Positions 1-6,642 of a stretch of 11,344 bases of DNA are shown here, in pieces; the stretch's first letter is position 1, and the number at the start of each line of letters is the position of its first letter. The position numbers and the translations under genes were made by a program. The stretch is taken from contig CAIXGT010000203.1 in NCBI GenBank assembly GCA_903919105.1, positions 1 through 11,344 on the forward strand. Direction: 5' to 3'. The stretch is from an uncultured Spartobacteria bacterium (GTDB taxonomy: Bacteria > Verrucomicrobiota > Verrucomicrobiae > Chthoniobacterales > UBA6821). Under the pieces are notes generated by a model. The model was given only the letters and a program-made list of their open reading frames with translations. It did not search any database and was not told the origin of the DNA.

Positions 1-1
1 C

Positions 2-238
2 CTCTGCGACTGGAAATTTGTCGATGCCGCAAGCGTTCCAGACGGCCCTTGGAAATACTTCGGGGACAACAACACCTTCATGCTCATTCGTAAGGGAGTG
101 AATCTTTACGAGCATGATCGCAACAATGCGAAGCGTTCCCCCACCACCACGTACACTACTCGCCCCAGTGTTAACTCCGTCCCGCTCTCAGGAACTTCTG
201 CGGGAGTTCGGGTCAGCCCTCCCTTTGCCTCGCAGTAG
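2..238 (+). CDS. C-terminal end of an unidentified protein (5' end outside window)
   Basis: The frame starting at base 2 is open from the window edge to a TAG at 236-238 and gives the last 78 residues of a protein. The early part is rich in aromatic and hydrophobic residues (DWKFVD, GPWKYFG, FMLIRKGVNLY) and looks like a folded domain. The last 35 or so residues are Ser/Thr/Pro-rich and look like a disordered tail ending SPPFASQ. I do not recognise the family and see no catalytic motif, signal peptide or membrane segment. Another frame is open from an ATG at 114 to 350, but it is Pro/Arg/Ser-rich, has a stop just upstream and overlaps this one, so I read it as a shadow. The gene runs towards the convergent ccsA; no clear terminator follows it. 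Confidence 0.5.
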   Translation, partial: LCDWKFVDAASVPDGPWKYFGDNNTFMLIRKGVNLYEHDRNNAKRSPTTTYTTRPSVNSVPLSGTSAGVRVSPPFASQ

Positions 239-271
239 GCAGAAAGATCAAACTAGTTCTCCCGCAGAAGG

Positions 272-399
272 GCAGAGGCGCGGAGATGATGAAACAGATT
301 CTGAGGAGGTAATGATCTTAACTTTTTTCCTCTTAAAATCCGTTAGCTGATTGTCGAAAGCTTAGAATATAAAACCTCTGCGTCTAAGCGCTTCAGCGC
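272..399. repeat. degenerate GCAGAGG/CCTCTGC spacer repeat
   Basis: The spacer between the left-hand gene and ccsA holds GCAGAGG at 272-278, followed by CGCGGAG, and its exact complement CCTCTGC at 375-381. The right arm continues as three 8-mer units of similar wording: CTCTGCGT (376-383), CTAAGCGC (384-391) and TTCAGCGC (392-399). The arms are about 95 bases apart with an AT-rich centre that includes a T6 run. It could form a long hairpin at the ends of two convergent genes, but only seven bases pair perfectly, so I call it a dispersed-type spacer repeat rather than a terminator. Confidence 0.4.
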
Positions 400-425
400 G
401 ATACACATCAATAGGTTTCGTTATT

Positions 426-2048
426 TCATGGATTAGCCCTCTTTCTCCAAAAGGAGAGGAGTACGAATGCGACCTCGCATCCGACGAATGTCGCCACCAA
501 GGGGAATCCCCCCGTGCCGAATCCATAACTGTGGAGGCCGGCTCCTAGTACGAAATTCACCCCATACCAGGCCATCAGGACACTCATGAAGGCGATGACC
601 GAGCCTACCGCGAGGCCGAAGCCTCCCCAGAGTCCGCTGATCCTGCCGTGGAGTAGGAAGAGATAGCCTAGCAGTGCCGTGAGGGCCCAGGTTTCCTTTG
701 GATCCCAGTCCCAGAAGCGTCCCCAGGAATAGTTGGCCCAGACGCCACCTAGGATCGTGCCTGTCGTCAGCAGAAGCACTCCGACCTGAAGTGTCTTGTA
801 GAGATAGGTGTAGAGAATGGCTGTCGGCTTCCTTCCTGCGATGACCTGCGCCAGAGCTACATGGGCCACGCCTAGTGATAGGGCGAATGCGGCATAGCTC
901 AGGGTGATTGAGAGAACATGGGTGGAGAGCCAGAAATTATCTCTCAGTACCGGGGTGAGGGGATGGATCGAGTGATCGAGGATCACCGGTTGGCTGTCTG
1001 CCAGGATCAGCGAGGCGACGGCCACAGGAACCGCTCCTAGCAGAAATGATCCGGCCCTGTAGATCGTTTCGAAGATCAGAGCAAAGAGGATCGTCCCGAA
1101 GGCGACCCATATCACCGACTCGTACATGTTGGTGACAGGAGGTCGCCCGGCAATCAGCACCCTAGAGAGCAATCCTGCTGCCTGAAGCAGGAAGCCGCTT
1201 CCTGCGAGTACCCAGGCGAGTTGATAGCCACGAGGTTCCCAGCTGTTGCGAGAGAGTAAGAGGACGATGCCGGCCGCTGCGTAGAGGATCCAGGCCCAGC
1301 GGAAGGGATGGGCTTTCTGATAGGCGACCTCCAGTGAGATCTTCCAATCTGAAGGTAGACCTCCGACCTGTTTTTGCAGGGCCAGAAGCGATATGGCGGC
1401 TTGATCAAAACGGCTTGGATCGTGTTGAGTCCAGGAAGAGCGCATTGAGTTCACGGAATCGATGATCTCTTTCCCCTCGGTGGGGTCGAGTTGTGCGGAG
1501 GTCAGCCAGTCGCTTCCTGAAAGAGGCATGATGATTTTGAAATCATCTCCCTTCAGCAGACTCTCGAAGAGGCCCATCCTCATCCCGACATCCGAAGCCT
1601 CCTTCTGGAGCCCGACGAGTTTGGCTCGTGGATCCCGTCGCCGGGTCTCGGCGGCTGCCGTGATTTCCTTGGCCAGAGCCTCGTTGGAAGTGAGTTCATT
1701 CCAGCTGTAGAGCTTCCGAGCGGGATCAAGGCCGAGGTGCTTCCTAAGCGGTAGGTTCGAGACCAGGATCAGCTGCTTTGCTTTCCAAGGGTTCTCAGGA
1801 CTCATCCAGAGTCCGGTGATCAGTGTCATGGCATCCTGCTTCTGCCCGTCTAGGTTGAGTGCAGTTTTCCCCGAGAGGGATCGGAGGGTCTCCTCAGTGA
1901 AGACAAGATAGGGTTTTTTTCTGCCTCCCTCTTGAATCACGAGCGACTCAAGACTTTTAGGAGAGACCTGGGCGAGCGCGGATGTGATCGGCGTCAGGTT
2001 CAGTGAGAGCAGCGCTGCAAGCAGCGGGATCAGGGATGAAGGTTTCAT
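426..2048 (-). CDS. ccsA: CcsA/ResC-family cytochrome c biogenesis protein (haem handling)
   Basis: Membrane protein of system II cytochrome c maturation: with ResB it exports haem and attaches it to CxxCH motifs outside the cytoplasmic membrane. The chosen start is the ATG at 2048, giving 540 residues. It follows a purine-rich GAGAGA, overlaps the resB stop as ATGA and opens with a clear signal peptide (KPSSLIPLLAALLSL). An in-frame ATG further upstream lies inside resB and is unlikely. Residues 1 to about 245 form a soluble, presumably periplasmic segment without helices, then about eight membrane helices follow. The family's Trp-rich WWD haem motif is plain at about 442-455 (WGRFWDWDPKETW). 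Candidate haem-ligand histidines are near 377 (STHVLS) and 506 (GLHSYG). The long N-terminal segment is additional to the minimal CcsA core. Translation is probably coupled to resB. Confidence 0.93.
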   Translation of the reverse strand: MKPSSLIPLLAALLSLNLTPITSALAQVSPKSLESLVIQEGGRKKPYLVFTEETLRSLSGKTALNLDGQKQDAMTLITGLWMSPENPWKAKQLILVSNLPLRKHLGLDPARKLYSWNELTSNEALAKEITAAAETRRRDPRAKLVGLQKEASDVGMRMGLFESLLKGDDFKIIMPLSGSDWLTSAQLDPTEGKEIIDSVNSMRSSWTQHDPSRFDQAAISLLALQKQVGGLPSDWKISLEVAYQKAHPFRWAWILYAAAGIVLLLSRNSWEPRGYQLAWVLAGSGFLLQAAGLLSRVLIAGRPPVTNMYESVIWVAFGTILFALIFETIYRAGSFLLGAVPVAVASLILADSQPVILDHSIHPLTPVLRDNFWLSTHVLSITLSYAAFALSLGVAHVALAQVIAGRKPTAILYTYLYKTLQVGVLLLTTGTILGGVWANYSWGRFWDWDPKETWALTALLGYLFLLHGRISGLWGGFGLAVGSVIAFMSVLMAWYGVNFVLGAGLHSYGFGTGGFPLVATFVGCEVAFVLLSFWRKRANP

Positions 2049-3538
2049 TCTCTCGGACGGATATAGAACATGGTGGCGATGCCGAAGCAGATGGCAAGCG
2101 AACCTATCCATTTCGGCAGCCAACCAGGGTCATAGAGCACCTGAAGTGTTGTCTCCTTGAGGTCATGGGGATTCCACTCGGCCTGCGAGAACTTGTAGTT
2201 GAAGCCTGTCATATTAGCCAGCAGGCCTCCGGGATAGGAGGCGGGATGATTCATTCGGATGAGTCCCTCTTTCTCGGTGTCAGTCTTGGTGTTCTTGAAG
2301 CGGACAACGGCCCGAAAGTCCGAAGGGGTCTCCGTACCCTCGTCGCGCGGAACCTGAAAATCAACAAGAGCGATCGAGAAAGGGATCGGTCTGAGCTCGA
2401 GACCATAGCCGATGCGGACCATCTCTTTACCGAGCACAAGAGGTACCACCTCTCCTGAGGCAACCCAAAGGGGAGTTGATTTCTCTCCCGCCTGATTTGA
2501 GAGGAAGGCACGGAAGCCAGGAACCCCGCTCTCGGCACCCGACTCGTCCGGAGCGGGAGTTGTCACCACGGCACTGTTCTTGGCGATCTGGCTCACATGC
2601 AGGCGCCAGTCGGCCCATCCGAGAGGGAGAAGGTCCTCTTCATGAAGATTCCCTGATGAGGTGACCGAGGCTCCGCGACCGAGTCGGTACTCCAGAGACT
2701 TTCCGTCACTACTGGGAATCAGATCGAGCCACGGCTTTTTTTCCTCGGGGTTGTGAGGTGGGAGGGCCGCGGCATTGGAGGCTAGAGCAAGCGCCGCCCG
2801 TCCGAAGAAATCATAAGTCCCCGGTGAGCCCTCACCGGTGCTAAGCCCCACATGGAGCGTCTGCTTCATCATACCACTGGAGAAATCCAGCAGAACACCC
2901 CTCCCACCAGCTTTCCCTGAGGCAGATGCCAGATGTGGCTGTGGGCTGAGATGTTCGGAGGCCGCCTCAATGCCAATTCGGAGTGCGGTGCCTGGTACAG
3001 GGAGATACTTCGGTGAGACAACCGAGGTGTGTAGGAAGCGCGTATCGAGCGGCATCAGGTAGAGATAGCTGTCTGAGGGACTCTCCACCTGGATGCAACT
3101 CCGGTCGGTGACGATCTTGCGCTGGGGCTGACCATCGGTCCGGAGGGTCACATTCCCCTCGAACCCGAGTTTCGAGCCGATGACCGCGCCGATCATTAGG
3201 AGAATTATGCCATAATGGGTGATGATGAACCCCGTATGCTTCTTCTGCCAGGGCCAGCGGGTGAGCGTCACGGCGAAGAGATTGATGCAGAGCACCCCGA
3301 GCCAGGCGATGAACCAGGGAGCCTTGTAGATCCAGGCTCGAGCCACGGCTGCATCGAAGTGGGCCTCCGTGAAGGTCGCCGTAGCGATAGCGACGGAGAT
3401 CGTCGCGAGAAGAACCAGTGCCAGCTTCAGCGATCCGAGCAGATGGATCAGTCTCCAGAGAAGGGATCGTCTCTGACGCTCCGCGATCATGGCCGCCCGT
3501 GAAAGGGGGCGCTTGGTGGGATTGCCATCAGCAGACAT
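2045..3538 (-). CDS. resB: ResB/Ccs1-family cytochrome c biogenesis protein
   Basis: Partner of CcsA in the system II cytochrome c synthetase. Using the ATG at 3538 the product has 497 residues. Three N-terminal membrane helices lie at about 36-56 (LGSLKLALVLLATISVAIAT), 74-93 and 104-124 (GFIITHYGIILLMIGAVIG). The third is followed by the typical GSKLGFEGNVTL transition into a large periplasmic domain of about 330 residues. A final helix at about 473-492 ends just before the C-terminus (FYIRPRE). This 3+1 helix plan is that of ResB. A TTG at 3574 in the same frame would add 12 residues; neither start has a Shine-Dalgarno sequence, and I prefer the ATG. First gene of a two-gene operon, overlapping ccsA by four bases, with its promoter expected in the AT-rich spacer towards the PAP2 gene. 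Confidence 0.9.
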   Translation of the reverse strand: MSADGNPTKRPLSRAAMIAERQRRSLLWRLIHLLGSLKLALVLLATISVAIATATFTEAHFDAAVARAWIYKAPWFIAWLGVLCINLFAVTLTRWPWQKKHTGFIITHYGIILLMIGAVIGSKLGFEGNVTLRTDGQPQRKIVTDRSCIQVESPSDSYLYLMPLDTRFLHTSVVSPKYLPVPGTALRIGIEAASEHLSPQPHLASASGKAGGRGVLLDFSSGMMKQTLHVGLSTGEGSPGTYDFFGRAALALASNAAALPPHNPEEKKPWLDLIPSSDGKSLEYRLGRGASVTSSGNLHEEDLLPLGWADWRLHVSQIAKNSAVVTTPAPDESGAESGVPGFRAFLSNQAGEKSTPLWVASGEVVPLVLGKEMVRIGYGLELRPIPFSIALVDFQVPRDEGTETPSDFRAVVRFKNTKTDTEKEGLIRMNHPASYPGGLLANMTGFNYKFSQAEWNPHDLKETTLQVLYDPGWLPKWIGSLAICFGIATMFYIRPRE

Positions 3539-3592
3539 CCCAAACAGTTTAGGGATTACCAAGGGTGCTGACAACCCGGCGCCGTTGAATTT

Positions 3593-3722
3593 TTAATATG
3601 GAACTCAGGATCTCAGGAAAAGCAGAAGAAAATGGGATTATTTTTTAAATACACTAAAGGATAGCCATTGATCTAAACGCGTTGTCCTTAATCCCTTTCT
3701 GAGTTCCTGAGTTTCATATTTA
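3593..3722. repeat. 24-bp imperfect inverted repeat between resB and the PAP2 gene
   Basis: Left arm 3593-3616 and right arm 3699-3722 are reverse complements at 21 of 24 positions by my alignment. Each arm contains a tandem 8-mer (GAACTCAG GATCTCAG on the left; AAACTCAG GAACTCAG on the right when reverse-complemented). The 82 bases between the arms are AT-rich. Both arms lie between two divergent genes, so the structure would sit in the promoter/leader zone of both. It could be a dispersed repeat element inserted here or a pair of regulator-binding sites. The arms are too far apart for a normal terminator. Confidence 0.55.
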
Positions 3723-3777
3723 TCCCTCTGGATCTTTTTCATTCCTCATTTTCCTATTTCCCTTTCACAATCCCCTC

Positions 3778-4473
3778 ATGGACCAGCAGCTCCAGATCCT
3801 TATCAACCGGGAATGGACCTCCCCATGTGGCGATCGCCTGTTTTCCTTTATTGCCGATTACAGTGCATGGGCTCCGTGGCTTCTCCTTCTTTTGGTCCTG
3901 GCCTTGGTCTTAGGCAACTTCCGTTTTCGTGTCGCAATTCTGGCTGCGGGTCTTGCTGTGGGACTAAGCGATGGAGTTGAAGTTAATCTCCTGAAACACG
4001 CGGTTGGTCGTCCCCGACCGAGCCAGGTGGAGCCTGGTGTGCGCGTGGTCAAGTTGGGGAGTGCTCCTGCTAAATTGCCAAGGATTTTTGGCCTGTTCGC
4101 TGATCCTGCGGTGAATTTCCCCCAGGGAAATACGCTTCCGGAAATCCCGGGAATGCTGATAGAGGACAGCTCCGTGGAGGGACGCTCCTTTCCCTCCGGT
4201 CATGCGGCCAACAACATGGCGGTGGCAACTGTCCTTATACTCTTCTTCGGATGGCGTGGGGCCATTTATCTCCCCATCGCCCTGCTCATCGCCTACTCGC
4301 GTATCTACACTGGCTCCCATTGGCCGCTTGATGTTTTGTCTGGGATGATTCTTGGCATCATCGGAGGTTGGCTGGCCACGAAGAGTCTCGATTTGCTCTG
4401 GAGGAAATTTGCTAGGAAGATTGTACCGCGACTTGCCGAGAAGTATCCCGCCCTAATTCCTCGGAAGTCATGA
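3778..4473 (+). CDS. PAP2-family membrane lipid phosphatase
   Basis: Integral membrane phosphatase of the type 2 phosphatidic acid phosphatase fold, 231 residues. All three catalytic motifs are complete: K-x6-RP at 73-81 (KHAVGRPRP), PSGH at 139-142, and SR-x5-H-x3-D at 174-185 (SRIYTGSHWPLD). His142 and His181 are thus the expected acid/base and nucleophile. Hydrophobic segments lie at about 31-48, 51-66, 147-170 and 186-202. About 57 residues separate motifs 1 and 2 and probably form an extracytoplasmic loop. The substrate cannot be read from the sequence; undecaprenyl diphosphate, a phosphatidylglycerophosphate-like lipid, or a lipid A phosphate are the family options. It overlaps the downstream glycosyltransferase by ATGA, which suggests recycling of a lipid carrier or editing of the same lipid. 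The leader is pyrimidine-rich with no Shine-Dalgarno. Confidence 0.93.
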   Translation: MDQQLQILINREWTSPCGDRLFSFIADYSAWAPWLLLLLVLALVLGNFRFRVAILAAGLAVGLSDGVEVNLLKHAVGRPRPSQVEPGVRVVKLGSAPAKLPRIFGLFADPAVNFPQGNTLPEIPGMLIEDSSVEGRSFPSGHAANNMAVATVLILFFGWRGAIYLPIALLIAYSRIYTGSHWPLDVLSGMILGIIGGWLATKSLDLLWRKFARKIVPRLAEKYPALIPRKS

Positions 4474-5864
4474 AGGGCAAGAACAGCAAGGTGGCGAAGG
4501 TGACTGTTGCCCAGACCATGATGCTCTGGACCGCCGTCCTTGCGCTGACCGTGCTGCGTATTGCGGTTGCCACAAGCGGTTCCTTCACAGAGAGTGAGGC
4601 CTTTCTCTCTGTCTGTGCCGCTCATCCGGCTGGCAGCTATATCGAGGGACCTGCGGGCGTCCCTCTGCTTTTTACCTTGTACAAGTTGCTCGGCGGCTCC
4701 GGACTCTTTTGTTTGAGATGCATCGGGCCTCTTGCTGTCTTGATCCTCTCTTGGTGTGTCTGGTGGATCGGTAGGCGGATTGCTCCTCATCGCCCTGCTT
4801 TAGCCCTCTGGTCAGTGTTGGGTCTCAATCTCCTGCCGTCATTGAATCTGGCTTCTCTTGTCATGAATGGAGCCGTGGTGATGGCGACGATGATCCTGCT
4901 CGCGATTGTCGCCGGATGGCGTGTCGTTGCTCCAAGTTCCAAAAGCTCCAAGGAAGTGGCTCCATGGGTTCTCTTCGGTGTGGCTCTGGCTGTGGGAACC
5001 CAGTTCTGGCAGATGATTGGCCTTCTTTTTCCCATTGCGATCGTTTTTGTCTTCGTGAATTGCGGCGCAAAGGCCCTTCCATGGCGTGGCATTATCCCAT
5101 CTTTGTTTCTGCTGATCCTGGGATGGATTCCCTCACTGGCATGGAATTCTCACTATGATTGGGTTCAGTTTAGCAGTGTGGCCCATGGATTTGATTTCAT
5201 TCAGATAGGAACGATTGCTCTCTCGCTAAGTTTGATCGTGACCGCTGGTGCCATGGTAACACCTTTGCTGGTGAGGTTGGCCTATGTGGGAAGGCTCTGG
5301 AGAGTCATAATGATTTCACTCGCCAGTATCGCTTCACTGGCTAGCACCATGTTACTGGTAGCTCCCCAACTAATACCTCCTGGATTGCCCTCGCCGATCG
5401 GTGTCTCTGGCCTAAGTGAACTTTCGGTTGAGGTTCTCTCCCTGCGCAAGGAGCGTCCGGATCCTAAGGGTGAATTCCCGTTCCTGATCGCTTCTACTCC
5501 GGGATTGGCTGCACTACTCGGAAGCAGGGTTGCTGTGGAATATCCGGAGCGTCCGTGTAGCCCTTCTGTTTTCGTTACCGAGTCGCCGAGTCTCAATAGC
5601 TCTTTCGCTCTCTGGCCCTCCTATCCCGATGCTGTCGCAGCCGGAGCGAAGGACAATCTCTACACCGAGGAGAAATCGTTCAGCGCCTTCCTGGGTCGCA
5701 ATGCCCTCTACATCACTACGGAATCGAAAGAAGAACTGCCCCAGACTATCACCAATGCCTTCAACGCAGTGGCTCTACTGAAAGAAGTGCCCATCTCGGT
5801 CAATGGAAGGCAGCAGATGATCCGAATCTATCAATGTGAGGGGTATAGGACTCTCTCTTTATAA
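4470..5864 (+). CDS. GT-C glycosyltransferase of the PMT/ArnT type (atypical catalytic loop)
   Basis: Polytopic membrane protein of 464 residues that fits the PMT_2/ArnT (GT39/GT83-like) plan. These enzymes take a sugar from a polyprenyl phosphate outside the membrane and add it to a lipid or protein. An N-terminal helix (17-35) leads into the first external loop SGSFTESEAF (36-45). Then come further helices, the family-like LAWNSHYDWVQF (223-234, compare WN-x-x-x-x-W in relatives), and a soluble C-terminal domain of about 140 residues from 325. The loop that normally reads D-E-A-Y here reads S-E-A-F, so the usual catalytic Asp is replaced, although Glu41 and Glu43 could serve. The second conserved loop lacks its usual Asp-x-Pro-Leu (MNGAVV at 132-137). 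The start overlaps the PAP2 stop (ATGA) with GGAAG just upstream. The assignment is by motif and layout; the sugar and acceptor are unknown. Confidence 0.72.
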   Translation: MKGKNSKVAKVTVAQTMMLWTAVLALTVLRIAVATSGSFTESEAFLSVCAAHPAGSYIEGPAGVPLLFTLYKLLGGSGLFCLRCIGPLAVLILSWCVWWIGRRIAPHRPALALWSVLGLNLLPSLNLASLVMNGAVVMATMILLAIVAGWRVVAPSSKSSKEVAPWVLFGVALAVGTQFWQMIGLLFPIAIVFVFVNCGAKALPWRGIIPSLFLLILGWIPSLAWNSHYDWVQFSSVAHGFDFIQIGTIALSLSLIVTAGAMVTPLLVRLAYVGRLWRVIMISLASIASLASTMLLVAPQLIPPGLPSPIGVSGLSELSVEVLSLRKERPDPKGEFPFLIASTPGLAALLGSRVAVEYPERPCSPSVFVTESPSLNSSFALWPSYPDAVAAGAKDNLYTEEKSFSAFLGRNALYITTESKEELPQTITNAFNAVALLKEVPISVNGRQQMIRIYQCEGYRTLSL

Positions 5865-5877
5865 AGGTGGGGGGTTA

Positions 5878-5901
5878 CAGCCTCATTGGAATAAGGGGCT
5901 G
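5878..5901 (+). terminator. weak hairpin after the glycosyltransferase gene
   Basis: CAGCCTC at 5878-5884 pairs with GGGGCTG at 5895-5901 (one G-T pair) around a 10-base loop, 13 bases after the stop codon. Only a short AATTT follows, so intrinsic termination would be weak. It lies between two convergent genes, where a terminator is expected. Confidence 0.35.
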
Positions 5902-5935
5902 AATTTCGGCTAGTGTTTATTTAAAATCTCAGTCC

Positions 5936-6334
5936 CTACCAGATCAGCTTGAAGCCGTGTTTTGTATAGGCCTTGATTTCGGGATCCTTTGAGAGAAGCG
6001 TTGCCCCTGACTGGATGGCCTGCCAGACGAGCATCCGGTCGAAAGGATCCTTGTGACCGAGCTTCGGAAGGCGGTGGTATGCCGAGGCATGCTGGCATTC
6101 CAATGGAAGCAGTGTAAATCCTGCTTCTTCAGCAGCCTCGGGGAGCTCCTCCGGTGAGACACCCTCTAAGATGAGCTTTCCAAGGGAGTGTTTGAGTGAG
6201 AGTTCCCAAAAGGTGATTGCGCTCACGAAGACCTCATTACCGGGAGTGGATAAGGCGGCGTGTGCCTTCTTGCCGAGCTTCTCCGGAGCCATGACGGCCC
6301 AGAGAAAGGCATGGGAATCCAAGAGAAGTTTCAC
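5936..6334 (-). CDS. vapC: PIN-domain toxin (VapC-like ribonuclease)
   Basis: Single PIN domain of 132 residues, the usual VapC length. The metal-binding acids expected for Mg2+-dependent RNA cleavage are visible: Asp6 in LLLDSH, Glu44 in TFWELSLK, Asp96/Asp99 in DPFDRML, and Asp117 in LLSKD. The DSHAFLW opening and DPFDR motif are typical of the subgroup paired with Phd/YefM-type or small hydrophobic antitoxins. The ATG overlaps the antitoxin stop by four bases, so toxin translation follows antitoxin translation. The active site looks intact. The cellular RNA target (often a tRNA or 23S rRNA in this family) cannot be told from sequence. Confidence 0.9.
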   Translation of the reverse strand: MKLLLDSHAFLWAVMAPEKLGKKAHAALSTPGNEVFVSAITFWELSLKHSLGKLILEGVSPEELPEAAEEAGFTLLPLECQHASAYHRLPKLGHKDPFDRMLVWQAIQSGATLLSKDPEIKAYTKHGFKLIW

Positions 6335-6570
6335 GACGCGAGTAGTTCCTCTTCGCTAATCTTGAAGTTGGGCTTAGTGCGGAAAGCCGCCTTCTTTTTG
6401 AGCGATCCGAGGGTTACGCCGCCATGATGGAGCACGAGTTTCGGTGGGGCGAGGATGGCAACGAGTTGTCCATTCCTGCCGAAGGAAACGCCCACTGGCT
6501 TCCCGTGGCGCACCTCCTCGAGAGCCTCCGAAAAATGTGCTTTAAATTCACCGACCGCGAGCATTTTCAT
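6331..6570 (-). CDS. type II antitoxin, Phd/YefM-like
   Basis: 79-residue protein placed directly upstream of the PIN toxin and overlapping it by ATGA. Residues 1 to about 45 fit the Phd/YefM DNA-binding fold: VGEFKAHFSEALEEVRHGKPVGVSFGRNGQLVAIL, with the conserved order start-strand, helix, G-K/E-P-v, then a strand ending in a hydrophobic run. The C-terminal half, rich in Lys and Glu (SLKKKAAFRTKPNFKISEEELLAS), is the likely toxin-wrapping tail. Two ATGs lie two codons apart (6570 and 6564), neither with a Shine-Dalgarno; the first is used. A perfect palindrome sits 17 bases upstream of the start, consistent with autorepression by the antitoxin-toxin complex. Confidence 0.87.
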   Translation of the reverse strand: MKMLAVGEFKAHFSEALEEVRHGKPVGVSFGRNGQLVAILAPPKLVLHHGGVTLGSLKKKAAFRTKPNFKISEEELLAS

Positions 6571-6586
6571 AAAGGAAGGCTCGCAT

Positions 6587-6607
6587 AACTTGACAAGTTG
6601 TCAAGTT
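6587..6607. promoter_or_regulatory. perfect 21-bp palindrome, probable antitoxin operator
   Basis: Arms AACTTGACAA (6587-6596) and TTGTCAAGTT (6598-6607) flank a single central G and are exact reverse complements. Read on the minus strand the site contains TTGACA, a consensus -35 hexamer, although a matching -10 before the antitoxin start is not convincing. A palindrome at this position upstream of a toxin-antitoxin operon is the expected binding site for the antitoxin dimer. The function is inferred; the symmetry is seen directly. Confidence 0.65.
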
Positions 6608-6615
6608 GCGCCAAT

Positions 6616-6642
6616 GGCCTTTAGCCTAAAGCGCTAAAAGCC
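6616..6642 (-). terminator. hairpin at the jag stop codon (possible end of rpmH-jag operon)
   Basis: GGCCTTTAGC (6616-6625) pairs with GCTAAAAGCC (6633-6642) with one mismatch and a 7-base loop. It begins at the last base of the jag stop codon. No T-run follows on the minus strand, so it is not a standard intrinsic terminator; it may be a factor-dependent end, a 3'-end stabiliser or another of the word-type spacer repeats. It also separates the housekeeping cluster from the toxin-antitoxin promoter. Confidence 0.4.

Noticed and set aside
114..350. 78-codon frame near the left edge
   Set aside because: It overlaps the more protein-like frame ending at 238, is Pro/Arg/Ser-rich, and extends into the repeat-bearing spacer.
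2003..2458. 151-codon plus-strand frame across the ccsA/resB junction
   Set aside because: It is antisense to two clearly identified genes and shows no recognisable protein features.
4305..4790. 161-codon minus-strand frame opposite the PAP2/GT-C junction
   Set aside because: It is antisense to two supported genes and rich in Arg, Ser and Pro without a fold signature.
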